Positions 1 to 13,360 of a DNA stretch of 64,000 bases are shown here, in pieces. Within the stretch, counting starts at the first letter, position 1. Every line of letters begins with the position of its first letter. This stretch comes from Epiperipatus broadwayi (lineage: Eukaryota; Onychophora; Udeonychophora; Euonychophora; Peripatidae). The notes beneath the pieces were generated by a model that was given only the letters and a program-made list of their open reading frames with translations, ran no database searches and was not told the DNA's origin. Location of the stretch: NCBI GenBank assembly GCA_028023455.1, contig JAQFVV010000036.1, positions 3,500,452 to 3,564,451 of the forward strand, written 5' to 3'. Position numbers and translations under genes: made by a program.

Positions 1-440
1 TAAACCTCATTAAACAGGTAAATATCACCTGTTTTTGAAAGCAAACTAACAAGTAATCAATTTTAACTTTCAAATTGCACTGAAACCACATATTACTTGG
101 ATAATAGAGCTAACAATACTCAAGATAAATACATAAAAGCAGTCTACATCTAAACAATATTACAAATCTCAATCTTCTTGTTGTCAAGGCAACCTGTTTT
201 ATTGTGACAAATAAATGTATAACACTTGTTTAATATGAGACTGGCTTTTATATTTTAATTAAATACTGTTTATCCAAATGTTCTTCAACAAAATATATTT
301 AGTATTATCAGTAAGATAGTTTCCTTATTAAATAAACTTTTAAGCAAATATTAATTAACAGCAGTCTTTAACTATATTTCAGTTATACATATATATATAT
401 ATATATATGTAAATTAACCAAAATATATATATATTTATAT
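1..440. other. AT-rich non-coding sequence with a short TA repeat
   Basis: I see no coding signal or recognisable element here. A (TA)n tract lies at about 386-408 and a shorter AT-rich run abuts the SINE that follows. Confidence 0.6.
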
Positions 441-524
441 GTCAAAGCATTGACTGGGAAGCGAACCCGGGCCGGCTGCTTAGAAGGCAGCTATGCTAGC
501 CGCTAGGCCACCAAAGCTTGACAA
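441..524 (-). repeat. tRNA-derived SINE, copy 1
   Basis: Read on the minus strand this is a tRNA-like sequence. It has an A-box-like TGGCCTAGCGG, an anticodon-like stem GCTGC/GCAGC with a 7-base loop, and a B box GGTTCGCTTCC. Its ends can pair like an acceptor stem (TGTCAAGC at the start, GCTTTGACA at the end). The same plan recurs at 2252-2341, 38069-38172 and 48616-48712, with a shared 3' end close to ATGCTATGACACATGA followed by an A-rich or AT tail. Multiple diverged copies with simple tails indicate a SINE rather than a functional tRNA gene. Confidence 0.75.
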
Positions 525-1904
525 GAACAAAATATTTGAATTAAATAAATTATGACAACTAGAAGTGAGAAGGATTATCATATATCACACACACAAAACA
601 AATCGACTTGAAAATGCTAATATAATAAAAACTTATAATATTAATTATTTACTTTGTTTTAATGCACTTAATGCACATTATTATTAGTGCATTTATTTAT
701 TTGAATATGTACAAACACATGCACATCTATACACGTGCTCTTGTGTGAAGAGAACTCCAGAATAATTTCTAGCTACTGGCCTCCAGCAGTGAGAGAACAT
801 TATTCAGCAGTCACATTTGTTTTTATCGTGCTATTTAAACTAATGACTTGAAAATATTCAAAGACTTAAGATTTTGAATTCAAAACATTCTCCAAAGATA
901 ACTTCTCAATCCAACATTAGACAACTAAGTATGCATTTTAATGACTTGACTGAATAACTTAATCGGATTAAGAAGTGAATGTGATCTCAAAGTGGATATC
1001 TGCAATTTCTCACTGATGAAGATAACTAATTATAAACTAACCGGAAAATAGCAAATTCCATTTGGTGTCCACTCATTTCTCATGCTTATAAAAATATCTC
1101 TAGAACGATGTATGTGCTATGTCAATATAGACCTTAAAGGTAAGCAAAGTTTTTAATGTTTTAAATAATAGCTTTTAATGAAATTAATAAATGTATTCCC
1201 AATATAACATGCTGCATTAAATTTAAATGTATATATATTTATTGTCGACAAAGTTCACAAGAGTAATTAACCATATGCATATGTATGTATTCATCGTATA
1301 AGAAAATAAATATTTAAAATTAAGGTTTAAAAAAAGCCAAACGAAATGGAAAACGGCTATACTTTAAAACGTAAATATTTATGGATTTAAAGAGCCAAAT
1401 ATTTTACTTTAATATTATTATTTTATTTTTATACTGTATTTTTATTTGTAATCTCAAAATAATAAATAATTATTTTGAGACTGGATGATATTTTGATTTC
1501 CAAGACTTGTCTAATAATTGAAAAGATAGGCTATAAATTAATTAAGAATAGACTGTTTGTTAAATAAGGTGGCTGAAATGATCGCATGCCCGTGTTAAAG
1601 ATATTAATAATTTATTTGGAGAAGAAATAAAAAGTTGAGAGAACTAATTTAGTTAGATTTTTAATATAAGAGTAGCAGTCCTGTAAATTTGAAAAGAACG
1701 AAGCTTCTTTTATTAAAAAAATAAACTCCTGAAGAAAGTACGCCTGATTTTAAAAAATGTATCAGCTATGATAAAATGTCTAAGCTAAAGGTAGAAGAAA
1801 CTAATCTCTCATCAGTGTTGTACTATTGATAATCGTAGCCTTTATTAAAATTGCTACTATTTAAATACAAGTATATTATATATACTTTTAAACTAGATGT
1901 GTAT
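525..1904. other. AT-rich non-coding sequence
   Basis: No open frame of note, no RNA gene and no repeat boundary that I can recognise. The stretch lies downstream of MLYCD exon 3 on that gene's strand, so it is probably intronic. Confidence 0.5.
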
Positions 1905-2010
1905 ATATACTTTTAAATTAGATGTGCATCGGTTGTATAGGATAGAATGGATGATTAAAGGGAACTTGAAAGTCTGGGTTCAAATCCCCCTAAAATTGCT
2001 ATAGTAATAG
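1905..2010 (+). repeat. 3' tRNA-like part of the hammerhead-associated repeat family
   Basis: The B-box-like GGGTTCAAATCCCC at about 1976-1989 is preceded by GAACTTGAAAGTCT. This is close to the 3' half of the copy at 52450-52595 (minus), which reads TAGCTTGAAAGTCTGAGTTC. The ribozyme part is not present. I infer a 5'-truncated member of that family. It could instead be an unrelated tRNA-derived SINE. Confidence 0.5.
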
Positions 2011-2251
2011 CGAAGTCAACTTAAAATATATTACATCAAGCACACCAGCTTCAATAAATAAATTATTGAGAAAGTCTGCTTGACAACAAACATGCGAAGA
2101 ACTATGAATATTGTCTGAGTGTTATCCATTGGTTAAATCTAAAAATTCAAAATTAAAATTTTAAAATATATATAAAGCTTTTTCTAAATAAATTCATTAA
2201 GCACTTCAGAAATAAAATGAGCCAATAAAATAATACTTTTTTTTTCCTCAT

Positions 2252-2341
2252 GTGTCATAGCATCAGCAGGGAAGCGAACCCGCTAACCCGGGACAACTGC
2301 TTGTAAAGCAGCTGTCTCTGACCTCTCGGGTTCACAATTGC
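2252..2341 (-). repeat. tRNA-derived SINE, copy 2
   Basis: The minus strand reads as a tRNA-like unit with B box GGTTCGCTTCC and an anticodon-like hairpin AGCTGC/GCAGTT with a TTTACAA loop. The 3' end is GATGCTATGACACATGAGG, followed by a poly(A) run (the T run at about 2239-2246 on the plus strand). The A-box region (GAGAGGTCAG) matches copies 3 and 4 better than copy 1. Same family as 38069-38172 and 48616-48712. Confidence 0.75.
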
Positions 2342-2684
2342 AATCTGAATATTAATTAACATTTATAATTTCATAATTATGTAGGCATATTTTTATATAT
2401 ATCCAATACTTTTGGAAATATTGCTATTTAACTTTACTCATTTGTCAAGAAAAAAAAAGGGATTAATTTATAACAAATTAGTTACAGTATTTAAAATTAA
2501 ATATGTTATTTACTTATATTACAATAATTTTGTACTGTGCGTTAATATTATAAAGAATTAATTTCTTATGTTTGCCATGCATGTAAATGAGAAGTGGGAT
2601 ATAAAGAAAATGGCACTTGGTAGTAGCACTTGGTAGTAAACAATTAATTCTTGTTTTAATCACTGGAGTTTGGTGAATTCTGAT

Positions 2685-3290
2685 ATGTAGATAGACAAGT
2701 GAATGACTAGTTAGGTAAGTATATAAGTGAAAAGATAGATGTTATGGTAGGTAAGTGGTATGGTAGCTATACTGGTATGTAAGTAAATGAGTAGATAGAT
2801 GGGTAGATAGGCTAATAGATATAACACAGACAGTGATTATACAAGCATATATGTGACCAAATAAGTGAATAACCAAAGAAATAGCTAATTAGGTAAGTAA
2901 GGGGATAGACATATGGATAGACAGTCAAGAAGAAAGGTAGAGAGAGACATACTGATAGTTATATGAATAAAGAGCATGTGTGTCTATATGGATAGATAGA
3001 TAGCTAGATGGAAAACCTGCCTGCTTGCTTGCCTACTTTCCTATTTTATCCATCCATCTGCCTGCTTGGATGAATATGGATGGATGGATGAATAGATAAA
3101 GAGAAAGATTAATCAGTTAAAAATATACAGATAGAAAGACAGACAGATAAGTACATAATAAGTAGATAAATGAATAGGTAAGTAGGTAGAGAAATAGATA
3201 AGTAAATAGGTAGGATGGGTAAATAGATGAATGAGTAGATATAGTCAGTCAAAAAAAAGCAGAATAGATATGCAGGTAGGTAAAAATTAT
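2685..3290. repeat. Degenerate tetranucleotide tract (GATA/GTAA/GATG-like)
   Basis: About 600 bases are built mostly from imperfect 4-base words such as AGTA, GATA, TAGG, TAAG and GATG. Short runs of TGGATGGATGGA and of TTGCTTGCCTAC type also occur. No unit dominates. This looks like an old, heavily mutated tetranucleotide microsatellite. No gene is seen. Confidence 0.7.
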
Positions 3291-3549
3291 AAATTAAGAT
3301 TTTTATATTTCAAACAAATGGCTATAGAGCTCAAGATTTTTTTAATACTAATGACTACAAGATATATTTCGACTAATAAAATTTATTCAGTTCAGTCAAG
3401 CCTCATATAATTTTTTCAAATATCTTATAAAGATGTATAATTATACAAATATAATGCCAATCATTTATGTATTTATTGTATAATGATTGTTACAAATTAA
3501 TGCTTATTTAAAATACACACTTATAAATGTTAAATATTTTTAATAAATA

Positions 3550-4776
3550 CATCTGGGTCTTGTTTTATGCAGTAAACAGGTTCTGTAAAAAACCTGCATT
3601 AAAAAAAATTGCACAAAAATAGACTTAACTTACCTTGAAAAATAGGGGATACCTTCTGTAATTTTCAGAAATCACATAAAAGCAAAGCAACAAAAAAAAA
3701 TTACTTTAAAATTCATATTAAAAAAATAAGGAAATAAAGTATGACTAATAAAAAATTTCAAATATTTGAAAAAAAATGATAGAAGACAAACTTTTTTTAC
3801 TTTTTTTATTAACTACAGTATTTAATTTTACATTTTTTATACATATTTTAATCATTATCACTATTTGTCAATATGCTGTTTGTTTGTGAACTGGCAAGAA
3901 ATCAAATTCATCACAAGAAATATAACTAGCGCTACCTCTAGTCTTATGCTATGTTAATAGTTTTCTGTTGACAATGTAATTGATGATTAAACTTTGAGAT
4001 GATGATTTTAATTAATTGTTTATAAATCTTGTGATATCCAGATATACAATTATTTAGCTCTTGTTGGAATTTAAGAGGTTGTTCATTGCAGTAAACTCAG
4101 ATTTCAGCATTTTCTGATGTTTTTCTTTGTCTAAAACATCAATGTAAAATCTATGATTAAATGGTTATTACTTATCAGAAAATAATAAATTTGTCTTCAT
4201 TTGATAGATATTTTTGTTTACTATTGAAATAAATTTTAAATGTTCACATTTTGTTTCTATATTTAAAAAATGAGATCACAATCAAAACAAAAAGATTATA
4301 CTCTATCATTAGAAAGATTATTTTCAGTTTATAAAGTCAACAAAATCTTTTTTTATTTCTGACTATTTTTAAAAATCCAAAAGAATATTTATTTCTGTTA
4401 TATCTAACAAAATATGTTTTAAAAGTTTAAAATTTTTGAATATTTATTGTGATATTTTTATATTCATAAGTATAAATCTGTTATTATTTACTCATAAGTA
4501 TAAGTAGGTTATTTATGTAAAAGCTAAGATTCTAAATAGCTTCAGGCCATATTCACATTAGCTGCTAATATAACATTATATTTTTGAAAAAAAAAGTATT
4601 TCAAGTCAAAATAAGTTATTAATAATTTAAATTTCTTGATAACTAATAAATATAGTGAAATATGATCTTCTTTATTGCATAAAAGAAAACCCACATAAAA
4701 AGATATTAAGAAGAAACATGAATTGCATAACTTCAAAATCGCATTTAAAAAAATTGCATAAAACGAGACCCAGGGG
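3550..4776. mobile_element. Non-autonomous TIR element, CACCTGGGTCTC family, copy 1
   Basis: The left end reads CATCTGGGTCTTGTTTTATGC and the right end, reversed, reads CCCCTGGGTCTCGTTTTATGC. These form a terminal inverted repeat of about 20 bases. The same ends and much of the interior recur at 40537-41516, including the shared AACTTACCTTGAAAAA and the run ATATGACTAATAAAAAATTT or its close variant. No transposase-like reading frame is present; the short frame at 4542-4796 is not conserved in the other copy. I infer a non-autonomous DNA transposon of unassigned superfamily. It is older than the 40.5 kb copy because its ends are more diverged. Confidence 0.7.
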
Positions 4777-5020
4777 TACTTAGTTATAACAACCATTTTG
4801 TAATAAATACATAAATGATTAATAATCAGTCATAAAGTAAATAATTATTATATTTTATTTAATCTTAAATCAAGCCTTCAAATATATCTCTGATAAATAT
4901 GTGTACTAATCATATTCTATTCATAGCAAGAATCTTACATTTTAAAAAATTATAATTAATATATGTGTATAAGTATCAAAATATTAACTCAGAATATAAT
5001 CAATATTTCTTATAACTGAC

Positions 5021-5173
5021 CTTTTGAAGAATATCACAAGGTGATTGCCAGGTGATTCTCTCTAATTCCAAAAATCCAACAGTAAACCACAAAGCAATCA
5101 GATCTCTTAATGTTGTATTGAGATTTCGCAAGTAGGGTGTGTCATCTCTGAATTCATTTTTTTCTAGCATAGA
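5021..5173 (-). CDS. MLYCD: Malonyl-CoA decarboxylase, internal exon (51 codons)
   Basis: The minus strand shows an acceptor ATTTTATTAG, then 153 coding bases in phase 0, then a GTCAGT donor. The translation runs from SMLEKNEFRDD through RNLNTTLRDLIALWF to LERITWQSPCDILQK. It matches the animal MLYCD segment around ML-EWF--GFL-LERVTWHSPCE-LQK. MLYCD splits malonyl-CoA into acetyl-CoA and CO2, in mitochondria, peroxisomes and cytosol, and so relieves inhibition of fatty-acid oxidation. This segment belongs to the helical N-terminal domain. The catalytic C-terminal domain must be encoded left of the window, since I found no later exon in 1-5020. A nearer acceptor (CTATGCTAG) exists but would break the phase with the exon at 34311-34452. 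Confidence 0.87.
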
Positions 5174-5263
5174 CTAATAAAATAAATAAAATAATTATAA
5201 CAAAAATGTGTATGCAATGATAAATTAATAAAAATTAATTTCATTTTCAAAATATTTTATAAT

Positions 5264-5277
5264 GATATATATATATA

Positions 5278-5329
<52 letters not shown>
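5264..5329. repeat. (TA)n microsatellite
   Basis: A run of alternating T and A of about 65 bases, with one TTTA interruption near its start. It lies inside the long MLYCD intron. Confidence 0.95.
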
Positions 5330-5330
<1 letters not shown>

Positions 5331-5413
5331 CAATAAAAATAATAAACATAATGATAATTAACTATTATATACAGTTTTTCAATCCACAAAAATACTTTTG
5401 GTTAATTATTTAA

Positions 5414-7266
5414 CCCTCTTCAACTATTGTTAAATTCAAAAAAAGTAATGAAAGCAAACGTCATCAACTCAAGTCCCAGGATTCCCAAATTTTAACACCT
5501 GTTTCATTTTATTTCTATTTATGAAAATTGACTTCTTAATTTTTCTTGTATTGTAGTTTCTCTCTTCATGAAGAATCTTATTATTTTCAAGATTAAGCTT
5601 AAACTTATATTTACTTGTTCTTTCATAATCCAAGAAAACTGAAACAGTTATTAAATCGTTATTATTTTACCTTTTACAAGCTTGTATAACAATTGTTATT
5701 CCTTTAATCTTTTCTCTATATTGCACCTTGATTCACCTATATATGATAACATACAGCCACAAAAAATTGATAAACATTTCTTTTTTGCTTGGCAGATATG
5801 ACACTTTTAGAATTATTCACTAACTTATTAATGTTATTTGTAACCCAAAAAGAAACATTTAACACATCTTTATAAATATTCTTAAAAAATTTCACTTGAG
5901 CATTTGATATATATGGAATTTTTTTTAATCAGTTTCAACTCCTTTAAATCATTATACTTCTTTTAAATTGACATTATTAAATCAATCTTATAATCAACTC
6001 CAAGCATTTCCTTTGCAAATATTTCAATACTTTTGAATTTATCACTATGATAACGACATCATTTTTCATTACAAAACAAAAAAAGATCTAAAAGTTATAA
6101 ATCTTATGCATAATTAGTACTTTTGATTTACAATTTATATATCCTTTTTTTGCAATGGTTTCATTTTCTGTTATAAATAACATTAATAAGTTAGTAAATA
6201 ATTCTAAAAGTGTCATACCTGTCAAACAAAAAATTAATAATGATTTAGTGACTGCTTTAGTTTTCTTTGATCATGAAAGGACATGTAAATATAAATTTAA
6301 GTTTGGTATTGAACATGTTGAGATTCTTTATGAAGAGAGAAACCACAATAAAAGAAACATTAGGGTGGCAATTTTCATAAATAAAAATAAAATGAATATA
6401 ATTAATAGACAAGTTGCTAATATTAAAATTTGGGAATCTTGGGATTTGAGTTGATGACATTTGCTTCCATTATGTTTTTTGAATTTAACCTCTTTTTTGC
6501 TAATTATTTTATTGGCTGAGTCAGGTAAAAGTCTAAATTTTTAATTGGTCAATTCACAAAATGAAGTGTCAAAACACAAATTCAATCATCAAAATATATT
6601 CATCTTTTAATATTATATTCACTTTAATTTCGTTTGTAAAAAGTATATTAATAAGTCATATTATGAAAGTGAACGAAAGTTTTTTTCAAAAATGAATTTC
6701 TTTTTATAATTATAAAAATATTTGTGAGCGGAAAATCTAAAATGAAATCTTATTCACCAACCAAAACGTTTTGGTGATGACATGATTTGTTTACGTTGCA
6801 GAAAAAGCAAATAATTTTTGTAATTTTTGTTAAAGTCTTAACTATTTTTCTAAAATAATTTTATTTTTAGCATATTTTATCAAAATAATTTATAATTTGT
6901 CAAAAATATGTTTAAAATGGTCTAAAACAGTTGTTTCTCATTTTCAAAATGATACAAAAACAAATCTTAACTTTTCAGTTATTGACATTCCATTTTCTTT
7001 GTGTCAAAATGTAACAGCCAATAAAATTCAAGAAGAGCCCACCACTCTTTTTGTTAAAGTTTCAAGACTGTTTTATTGATTTTTTACTTGTAAAATAATT
7101 CAAGAGAGGGCAGCATCTTACGGACCTTTTTCTAATTTTTCAAATGACGGTAAAATCTTAACCGTACCATTAAAAGTGACGAAATTTGAACAGTCGGAAG
7201 TGGCATCAAATCATCACATTTTTAACAGTGACTAGCAACCATTGCGTTAACAGCAGTTGAAGAAGG
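5414..7266. mobile_element. TTAA-flanked, piggyBac-like non-autonomous element
   Basis: The element is bracketed by TTAA at 5410-5413 and 7267-7270. Its ends are inverted repeats: CCCTCTTCAACTATTGTTAA on the left and, reversed, CCTTCTTCAACTGCTGTTAA on the right (17 of 20 identical). TTAA duplication with ends starting CCY is the piggyBac signature. No transposase reading frame is seen. Inside, the left 5414-5860 is repeated in inverted orientation at about 6150-6510. Examples are the CAGATATGACACTTTTAG-type motif near 5790 and its reverse near 6205, and a TTGGGAATCTTGGGATTTGAG block near 6430 matching the reverse of 5470-5490. So the element carries a fold-back of about 400 bases plus a unique right part. 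The 99-residue frame at 6155-6454 lies in this repeat and looks spurious. Confidence 0.72.
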
Positions 7267-7390
7267 TTAAGTAATTAACTGAAAGTATTTCTGCAGATTG
7301 AAAGAATGTATATAATAGTTAATCACCATTATTTTTAGTATTTTTATTGCTATTAGAATATTTTTAATTAATGGACATTTTATTTGTGTG

Positions 7391-8834
7391 TATATATATA
7401 TATATTATAACGTTTTCCATCTTGCTAGGCCTCTATATGCATTATAAATGCACGAGTTGATCAAGTTATGTCGAAAAGAAGAAAGTTGTATTTCTATTTC
7501 TAAAAACAATGTTTTCTGATCAACTCGGCCTAGAGTTGTTACAAATTGTGCTATTGATGAAATCAGCTTTTAATTTATTTGATCTGGGTGCCAGGATTCA
7601 TAAGAATCCACTAAAATCTGTCGCCAGCACATCTCGCAAGTTGTAAATAAAAAGGAAAAGATTTTTTTTTTTTAATTATCGATATTAGATTTTACCATGA
7701 ACTAGAATTATTTCCTAAATATTGTTATTCCTGAACTTATTAAAACATATTGGCAAAGGTAAATTACCTTTTTAAATGTCACAAAACTAATATTAATAAA
7801 TTTAATAATAAATATTAATAACTATTATTAATAACGCACAAATGAAAAATGATATTAGAAATATTTTTATTCTAACAGCTTAAAATATTTAATGTTAAAT
7901 TGTTAATTAAATAAACTGGAGAGAACACACACTAATCCAGACATGAAACATTAATAAAAAAACATAACAGTTAAATAATTAATTAAAAAGTTCTGGGGCA
8001 AACAAGAGTCTCTTGAACAATAACATGAAAGTCTATATCAGGATCCTATTATAAGCTTATTTTTTACAAGTTGTTTGCAAAATGGTTTGTCGACAATTTA
8101 GTCACAATCAGGAATAATAAAGAGTCATAGCTTACTGGTAAGTTTAGTGAGAAAGTTGTAGTAGATAACTATGCATAGTTTTTTTGGGTTAGAATGAGCT
8201 CGGCCATTGGTTATAAATTGATCTTGTAGTCTATTCTGAAGGCTAGTCGCAGAAGCTTTTCTAGTGTCCATCTTCCTAACGATGTCAGCTAAAGCTCCAG
8301 TCTACTCCCGTAAGAAGGATTATTTCATCATGAAGTGGACTTGGATTTAATAATCCAAGACCAGCCAAAGGAAAAAACAGACAAACAAGACGTTCGTCAA
8401 ACTGGTCTCTGCCTTTTTATACTAGAGGCCCAGTTTTCAGACTTCTGTGCATGTTATTATCATGGCGTTTAGGTTCATAATCTTATACATTCTTTATCAT
8501 TTTCCAATTACAAAGTCTTTATTTTTTAGCATAATTTTGCCATCTTTAATTAGCTAAAATATTTTTCTTTTAGCTTATCTTTTTACTTTTTGAATTCTTT
8601 TACTTTATCAGGATTAGTAATCTGCGTGTCTTTTGTTCTCTCCAATTTTAACTTTTATTTCTAATTACATAAAAAAAATATGAAAGAACAATTTAACTTT
8701 CATTGTACGTTTTTTTAAACAAAATAAATTATACTCAAAAAAAAATCTAAATTTACTTTTATTTTTTAGCTTTTACCAAATGCCAATATATTTGTACCAT
8801 ATATAAATAAACGGTATAATATATATATATATAT
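7391..8834. repeat. Block bounded by (TA)n on both sides; possible TIR element
   Basis: A (TA)n run at about 7391-7406 is followed by TTATAACGTTTTCC. At the other end AATAAACGGTATAA precedes a second (TA)n at about 8817-8834. Reversed, the right end reads TTATACCGTTTATT, matching 10 of the first 11 bases of the left end. The interior is somewhat GC-richer than its surroundings (8200-8470) and has no open frame. It may be a non-autonomous DNA element inserted in a TA repeat. The evidence is only the two short ends. Confidence 0.35.
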
Positions 8835-11800
8835 TGTGCCCTTTTCTATAGGTCAATGATGATTATGAATGGTCAATTGCTAAAAAATTTTAAAATTAAT
8901 ATTATATAGTATTTAATATTATAAATTATAAATGGGCAATAAAAAGTTACTATAATATATTTAATAATAAGTATTGTGAGGGTGAGGATTGCATCTAGTT
9001 CTGTATATTTTCTAAATTATTTTTCAAAATTTTATATAATCATTTTAAATAATATAAGTAGCAAATTTATTAAGACAGATAAAAATAGACTAAACACCGG
9101 AAATGTATACGTGACTGTCTGGAATATTTTATGTATAAGCACCAGTTTAAATTAATACTAATAATTAAAATATTTAAATAATATATTATGGAACTGGATG
9201 GAATTGTCACACATTATAATAAAATAATAAGATTGTACATTTTATTAATTATTGTTTCAAAATTATTTAGAAGTAATTAAATTGTAATAGATAATAATTA
9301 ATTTAAAAATTATAATAGGTTAATATTTAAGTCTATTACATCACAATTTTAAAACTTTAGAAATTGTCTTAGAAATCAAAGTAGGGATTGACCAATAAAA
9401 AGATAGATTTTGGCAGACAAGAGAAATCGTGCCAATTAATTGTATAAACGAGGAGAACAAAAATGTGTTGACTCCAGAGCAGAGGTAAAATTTTAAGCTC
9501 TTTAAAAATATCTTTCTTTCTTCAATTATTAGTCAATTTTATTAGAATTTTTAATAAATATCTTTGAAAGAAACTAACTAACATTTTAAAATCTTTCGAA
9601 GTGAATCTAAGAATAAAATTTTAAAAAAAGTTCTCATAATAATGTTTCACTAACTCCACAGTTACCTGCCAGTGGATTCTATTAAAGTATAATCTAAATT
9701 TTCAATAAAAATGGATGGATTCTTAAAACCAAGTTATAAATTTTGTAATATTTCAAAAATGTTAACGTTGTTCATTGATATAGTTTGTATAGCGTATTAC
9801 TACAAAAACTGCTTTAGTGCGTGTAAAATTGATGAAAGGACATTATGCGCAAAGTTAATGAATATAATGAAAAATAAAAATAAATATTATTCATGTAAGA
9901 ATAAATGGACAAAAGAAATTTTATGAATTGTTCTTTAAGATGATCTGAGCAATTACTCTAGAAATAGTTAAAGATCAAAAATGTCGTATATAAAATAATA
10001 ATGAATAAAAGTGAAATTACCAAGGAAATTACTTGCCTGAAGAAGAAGAAGAAAAAAAATAGTTTACAGAGAAATAAATATAAAATATTGGATCCATGGA
10101 AAAACGCAATTTGGTACCATAATGATATAAATATTTGTAGTTCTGATAGAAATAAAGATGCATCAACGCGCCGAGGTAATATTCGCCCGAACATTAAAAA
10201 CTTCGTGGGATAACTAAATAAATATTTTTAAATAATTTTGAATTAAACATTACAACTAAAGATCGTTTAAACAGTTTACTAAATGAACTAATTCGTTTAA
10301 AACTTTAATAATCAGAAAGGAGAACATTCGGACAAAGAAGAAAATAATAAATATTAGGGGACTAACCAAGATTTACCGCCTGAAAAATATGTGATTATGG
10401 TTTAAATTATTTTCTTTATTAATCTAAGTTAAACATTGAGTTTAGATAGCAATAGGGAAACAAATACATTAATTTGCAGTATAACATTATATAAAATAAT
10501 ATGTTTTTTTATTTTATTTTGAATGTTCAAATAAAATTGTATGTGTGTGGAAATTTTGTATGTTTGCGATGCTCGAGGAGAAAGAAACCCACTGCGAACT
10601 CTAATAGGAAGGTAAAAGATTATTTGGTACATTTTATGGTTATTAATGATATAATGTATGTTTTATTTATTTAGATCAGCTGTGAATCGAATGAATGTGA
10701 TGCAAAATTTTATTGTTATAATTATTGTAAAACGCATTTTGAAAAACAACACTCTAAAACACTATGAGATGCAATTAGATTTTTAAAAATATGCATACGA
10801 CAATCATTTAATGTATTATTAATATAGTTCAATATAACCAATGGTTATGTCATATTTTCTGTTAATTTTTCCGATTGGGATATTTAAGTGTTATTTAATA
10901 AAACGTAGATGTCGAACCTACAGTGTAATAAAGTAAGGCAAATTGTTCTTATAGAATAGGGGAATGTTTTTATATTAGTGAATTTTGTTTATTGTTTTAA
11001 AAGGTAGTTAGTTTTATCGATGTTGGATACAGTGAAAATCTTGAGAGATAGTTTGGATAGTGACTTGGTAGTACATGGAGATTCGGAAACCAAGATGATG
11101 TATTAAAAAACTAGGATGCTATAGGGAATGGAATTATAAGTAGTTTTAGATGGTCATCAGTGTAGTTAACAAAGCCCTATGACTGTTACACATGTTGTCA
11201 TGGACAGTGTTATTTTATCTTTCTTGTGAATCTTATTAGATGTTTGGTAAAGCTGAATAAATAGCTGCCACATCGTGCTTATCGTCAGGGTTATCAGACA
11301 AGGAATGTCGGCCCTATCCACACTGTTCCATACATTTTTGAAGTATATATTTTGATAAGTTATCTATCTATCTTCCCAATATCCTATACATCTTTCGCTA
11401 TCTTTATTTGTATTTCCTGCAACTACATCGTTATTTGATAAGTCTATTGAAAAGAAACAATAGATATTTTAGAATGTATGTCATGCTGTTATTTGAAATA
11501 AGAATAGTTGGGTATTAACAAAGAGTAGATTATGATTATTGAAAAAAGATGCATATATCCTAAGAAAGGAAGGAGTCAGAGAATTATTTTAATTTTAAGA
11601 AATGAACTATAATTTGATAAAATATACCCAAATAGAAATATACAAAAATATTAAAAATAATTTAACATGTTCTTATTGTTGATTATATTTAAAAATATAA
11701 GTATTGCATATTTAAAGAATGTAATAACATTCGATGATTATAATATATGTTAAACTGAAACAGGAAATAATTAAGCTCGTGTTATGGCATTATACATGAG

Positions 11801-13360
11801 TAGGGCTTATGAATAAATGTATTAGAGTTTACGAGCATTAGATAACAAATGTAATAGGTAGTAATAATATTTGCACAATATGCAAAGTGACTTATATAGA
11901 GTTATAAGAAAATGTAATTTTCTTTAAAGGGAAAAAACCATATTGAGTGTAAATTTATAATGTTTATAAAGGATGTTTACCCACATATATAACTTATAAT
12001 ACTGTAATGTTAATATTAAAAGGTAAAGAATAGTATTACCCATAAAATAGTTAAACTAAGTAATATAATAAACTTAATGAGAAATAAATAAATAACTTTT
12101 AAAAGTATAATAATTTAAATTAACTATAAAAGAAATCTAAAAATGTATAATTTAACTTTTGTAGTGTTAAAAGAAAGGAGGATATCCCTTGTAAATAAAT
12201 GTAAATAGATTTGTTTGTTTATCTTAATTTTGATTGTTGTTAATAAAATTCTAAAATTTGTTATTAAAACATGTGTCTGAGTTTTGTTTTCTCTACATCA
12301 TTGCATGAATTCATAGGATATGTTTACCATCATTAAATTAAATATATAATTGTTTGCACAAAATATAAATAGAGAAGTATAATTAATCTTAAATGTTTAT
12401 TGGTGTTTTGTAATTGAATAATTATAAAATTGCATTGCATTATTGGTCATAAATCCATTGTTATAGTAATTCACTAAATTATATGCTATTAGTTGCCACT
12501 TGCTTCATTTATCAGATTATCTAAACACTGCCACTTACTAATTATTTTATTACGTAAGGAAAAAGATAAACAAAAGGAGGATATTGAATTATTAATTAAT
12601 TTATTATGGTTATAAATTTGCGATAAAAGAAAAGCCGTACTAGTGGGATTAAACAATGAAGATTGTGATTATTATTCTTATTGTTTTATTATTAATCTAA
12701 CTTCAGAGTAGTGAATTATGACACAAAATCCCTTATCATATTTTGCTACTTTATTTTAATTTAACATTGAATAAATTTAAGAACCTGAGATTATTTTATC
12801 TGAGCTAGATAATTACTATTATTGTTATGATAGATAAAAGATTAATACTTTAATTGTTGAATGAGTTTAGTGATTAGAAGTTGCAGAAGTCATAAGAATA
12901 CTATGTAGTTATTATATGTAATAGTAGTAAAAGGGGGGGGATAGTGTTCTTATGCCATTGAGGTGGTATCCTATGGGATACTATCTCAATGCAATCTACT
13001 TTGTCACCTTATTTCCACTTCTAATCTCATGAATTATAGAATAGTTATTTGAATTAGTCTAAAACAGAACCTAGGTTAAATTTTTAAGAAACCTGAGCTA
13101 GTAACACATTAAATTAAATATCTCATTAATTATTAGAGCTAGAACCCGGGGAGGCGATTTTCACTATGTTATATTATTTATTTTGGGGGAAGTGGAGTAC
13201 ACATATACACATAAGTATACACGTAATTACACGTAGGGTGAAAGGGTAGATTGTGGCGTAACGTGGTGGGCTCGAGGTGTATGTAGTTACACAACATAAG
13301 TAAAAGGGCAGATTGTGACGGCCCACAATACTGAATAGAAAGGTTATAATATATATATAT
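8835..13360. other. AT-rich intron sequence without recognisable genes
   Basis: I see no exon-like stretch. Reading frames of 60-78 codons occur near 9711-10213 and 10429-10632, but both have the low-complexity K/N/I/F composition of random AT-rich DNA. A small hairpin GAGGTGGTATCC/GGGATACTATCTC lies at about 12960-12990. The last 200 bases (13140-13345) are less AT-rich and end in a (TA)n run that is the insertion site of the gypsy element. Confidence 0.5.

Noticed and set aside
1011-1050. CTGATGA followed later by GGAAAA, hammerhead-like
   Set aside because: No stem II can form between the two boxes and there is no stem I.
6155-6460. Overlapping frames of 99 and 67 codons on opposite strands
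   Set aside because: They sit in the inverted duplication of the TTAA-flanked element and show random AT-rich composition.
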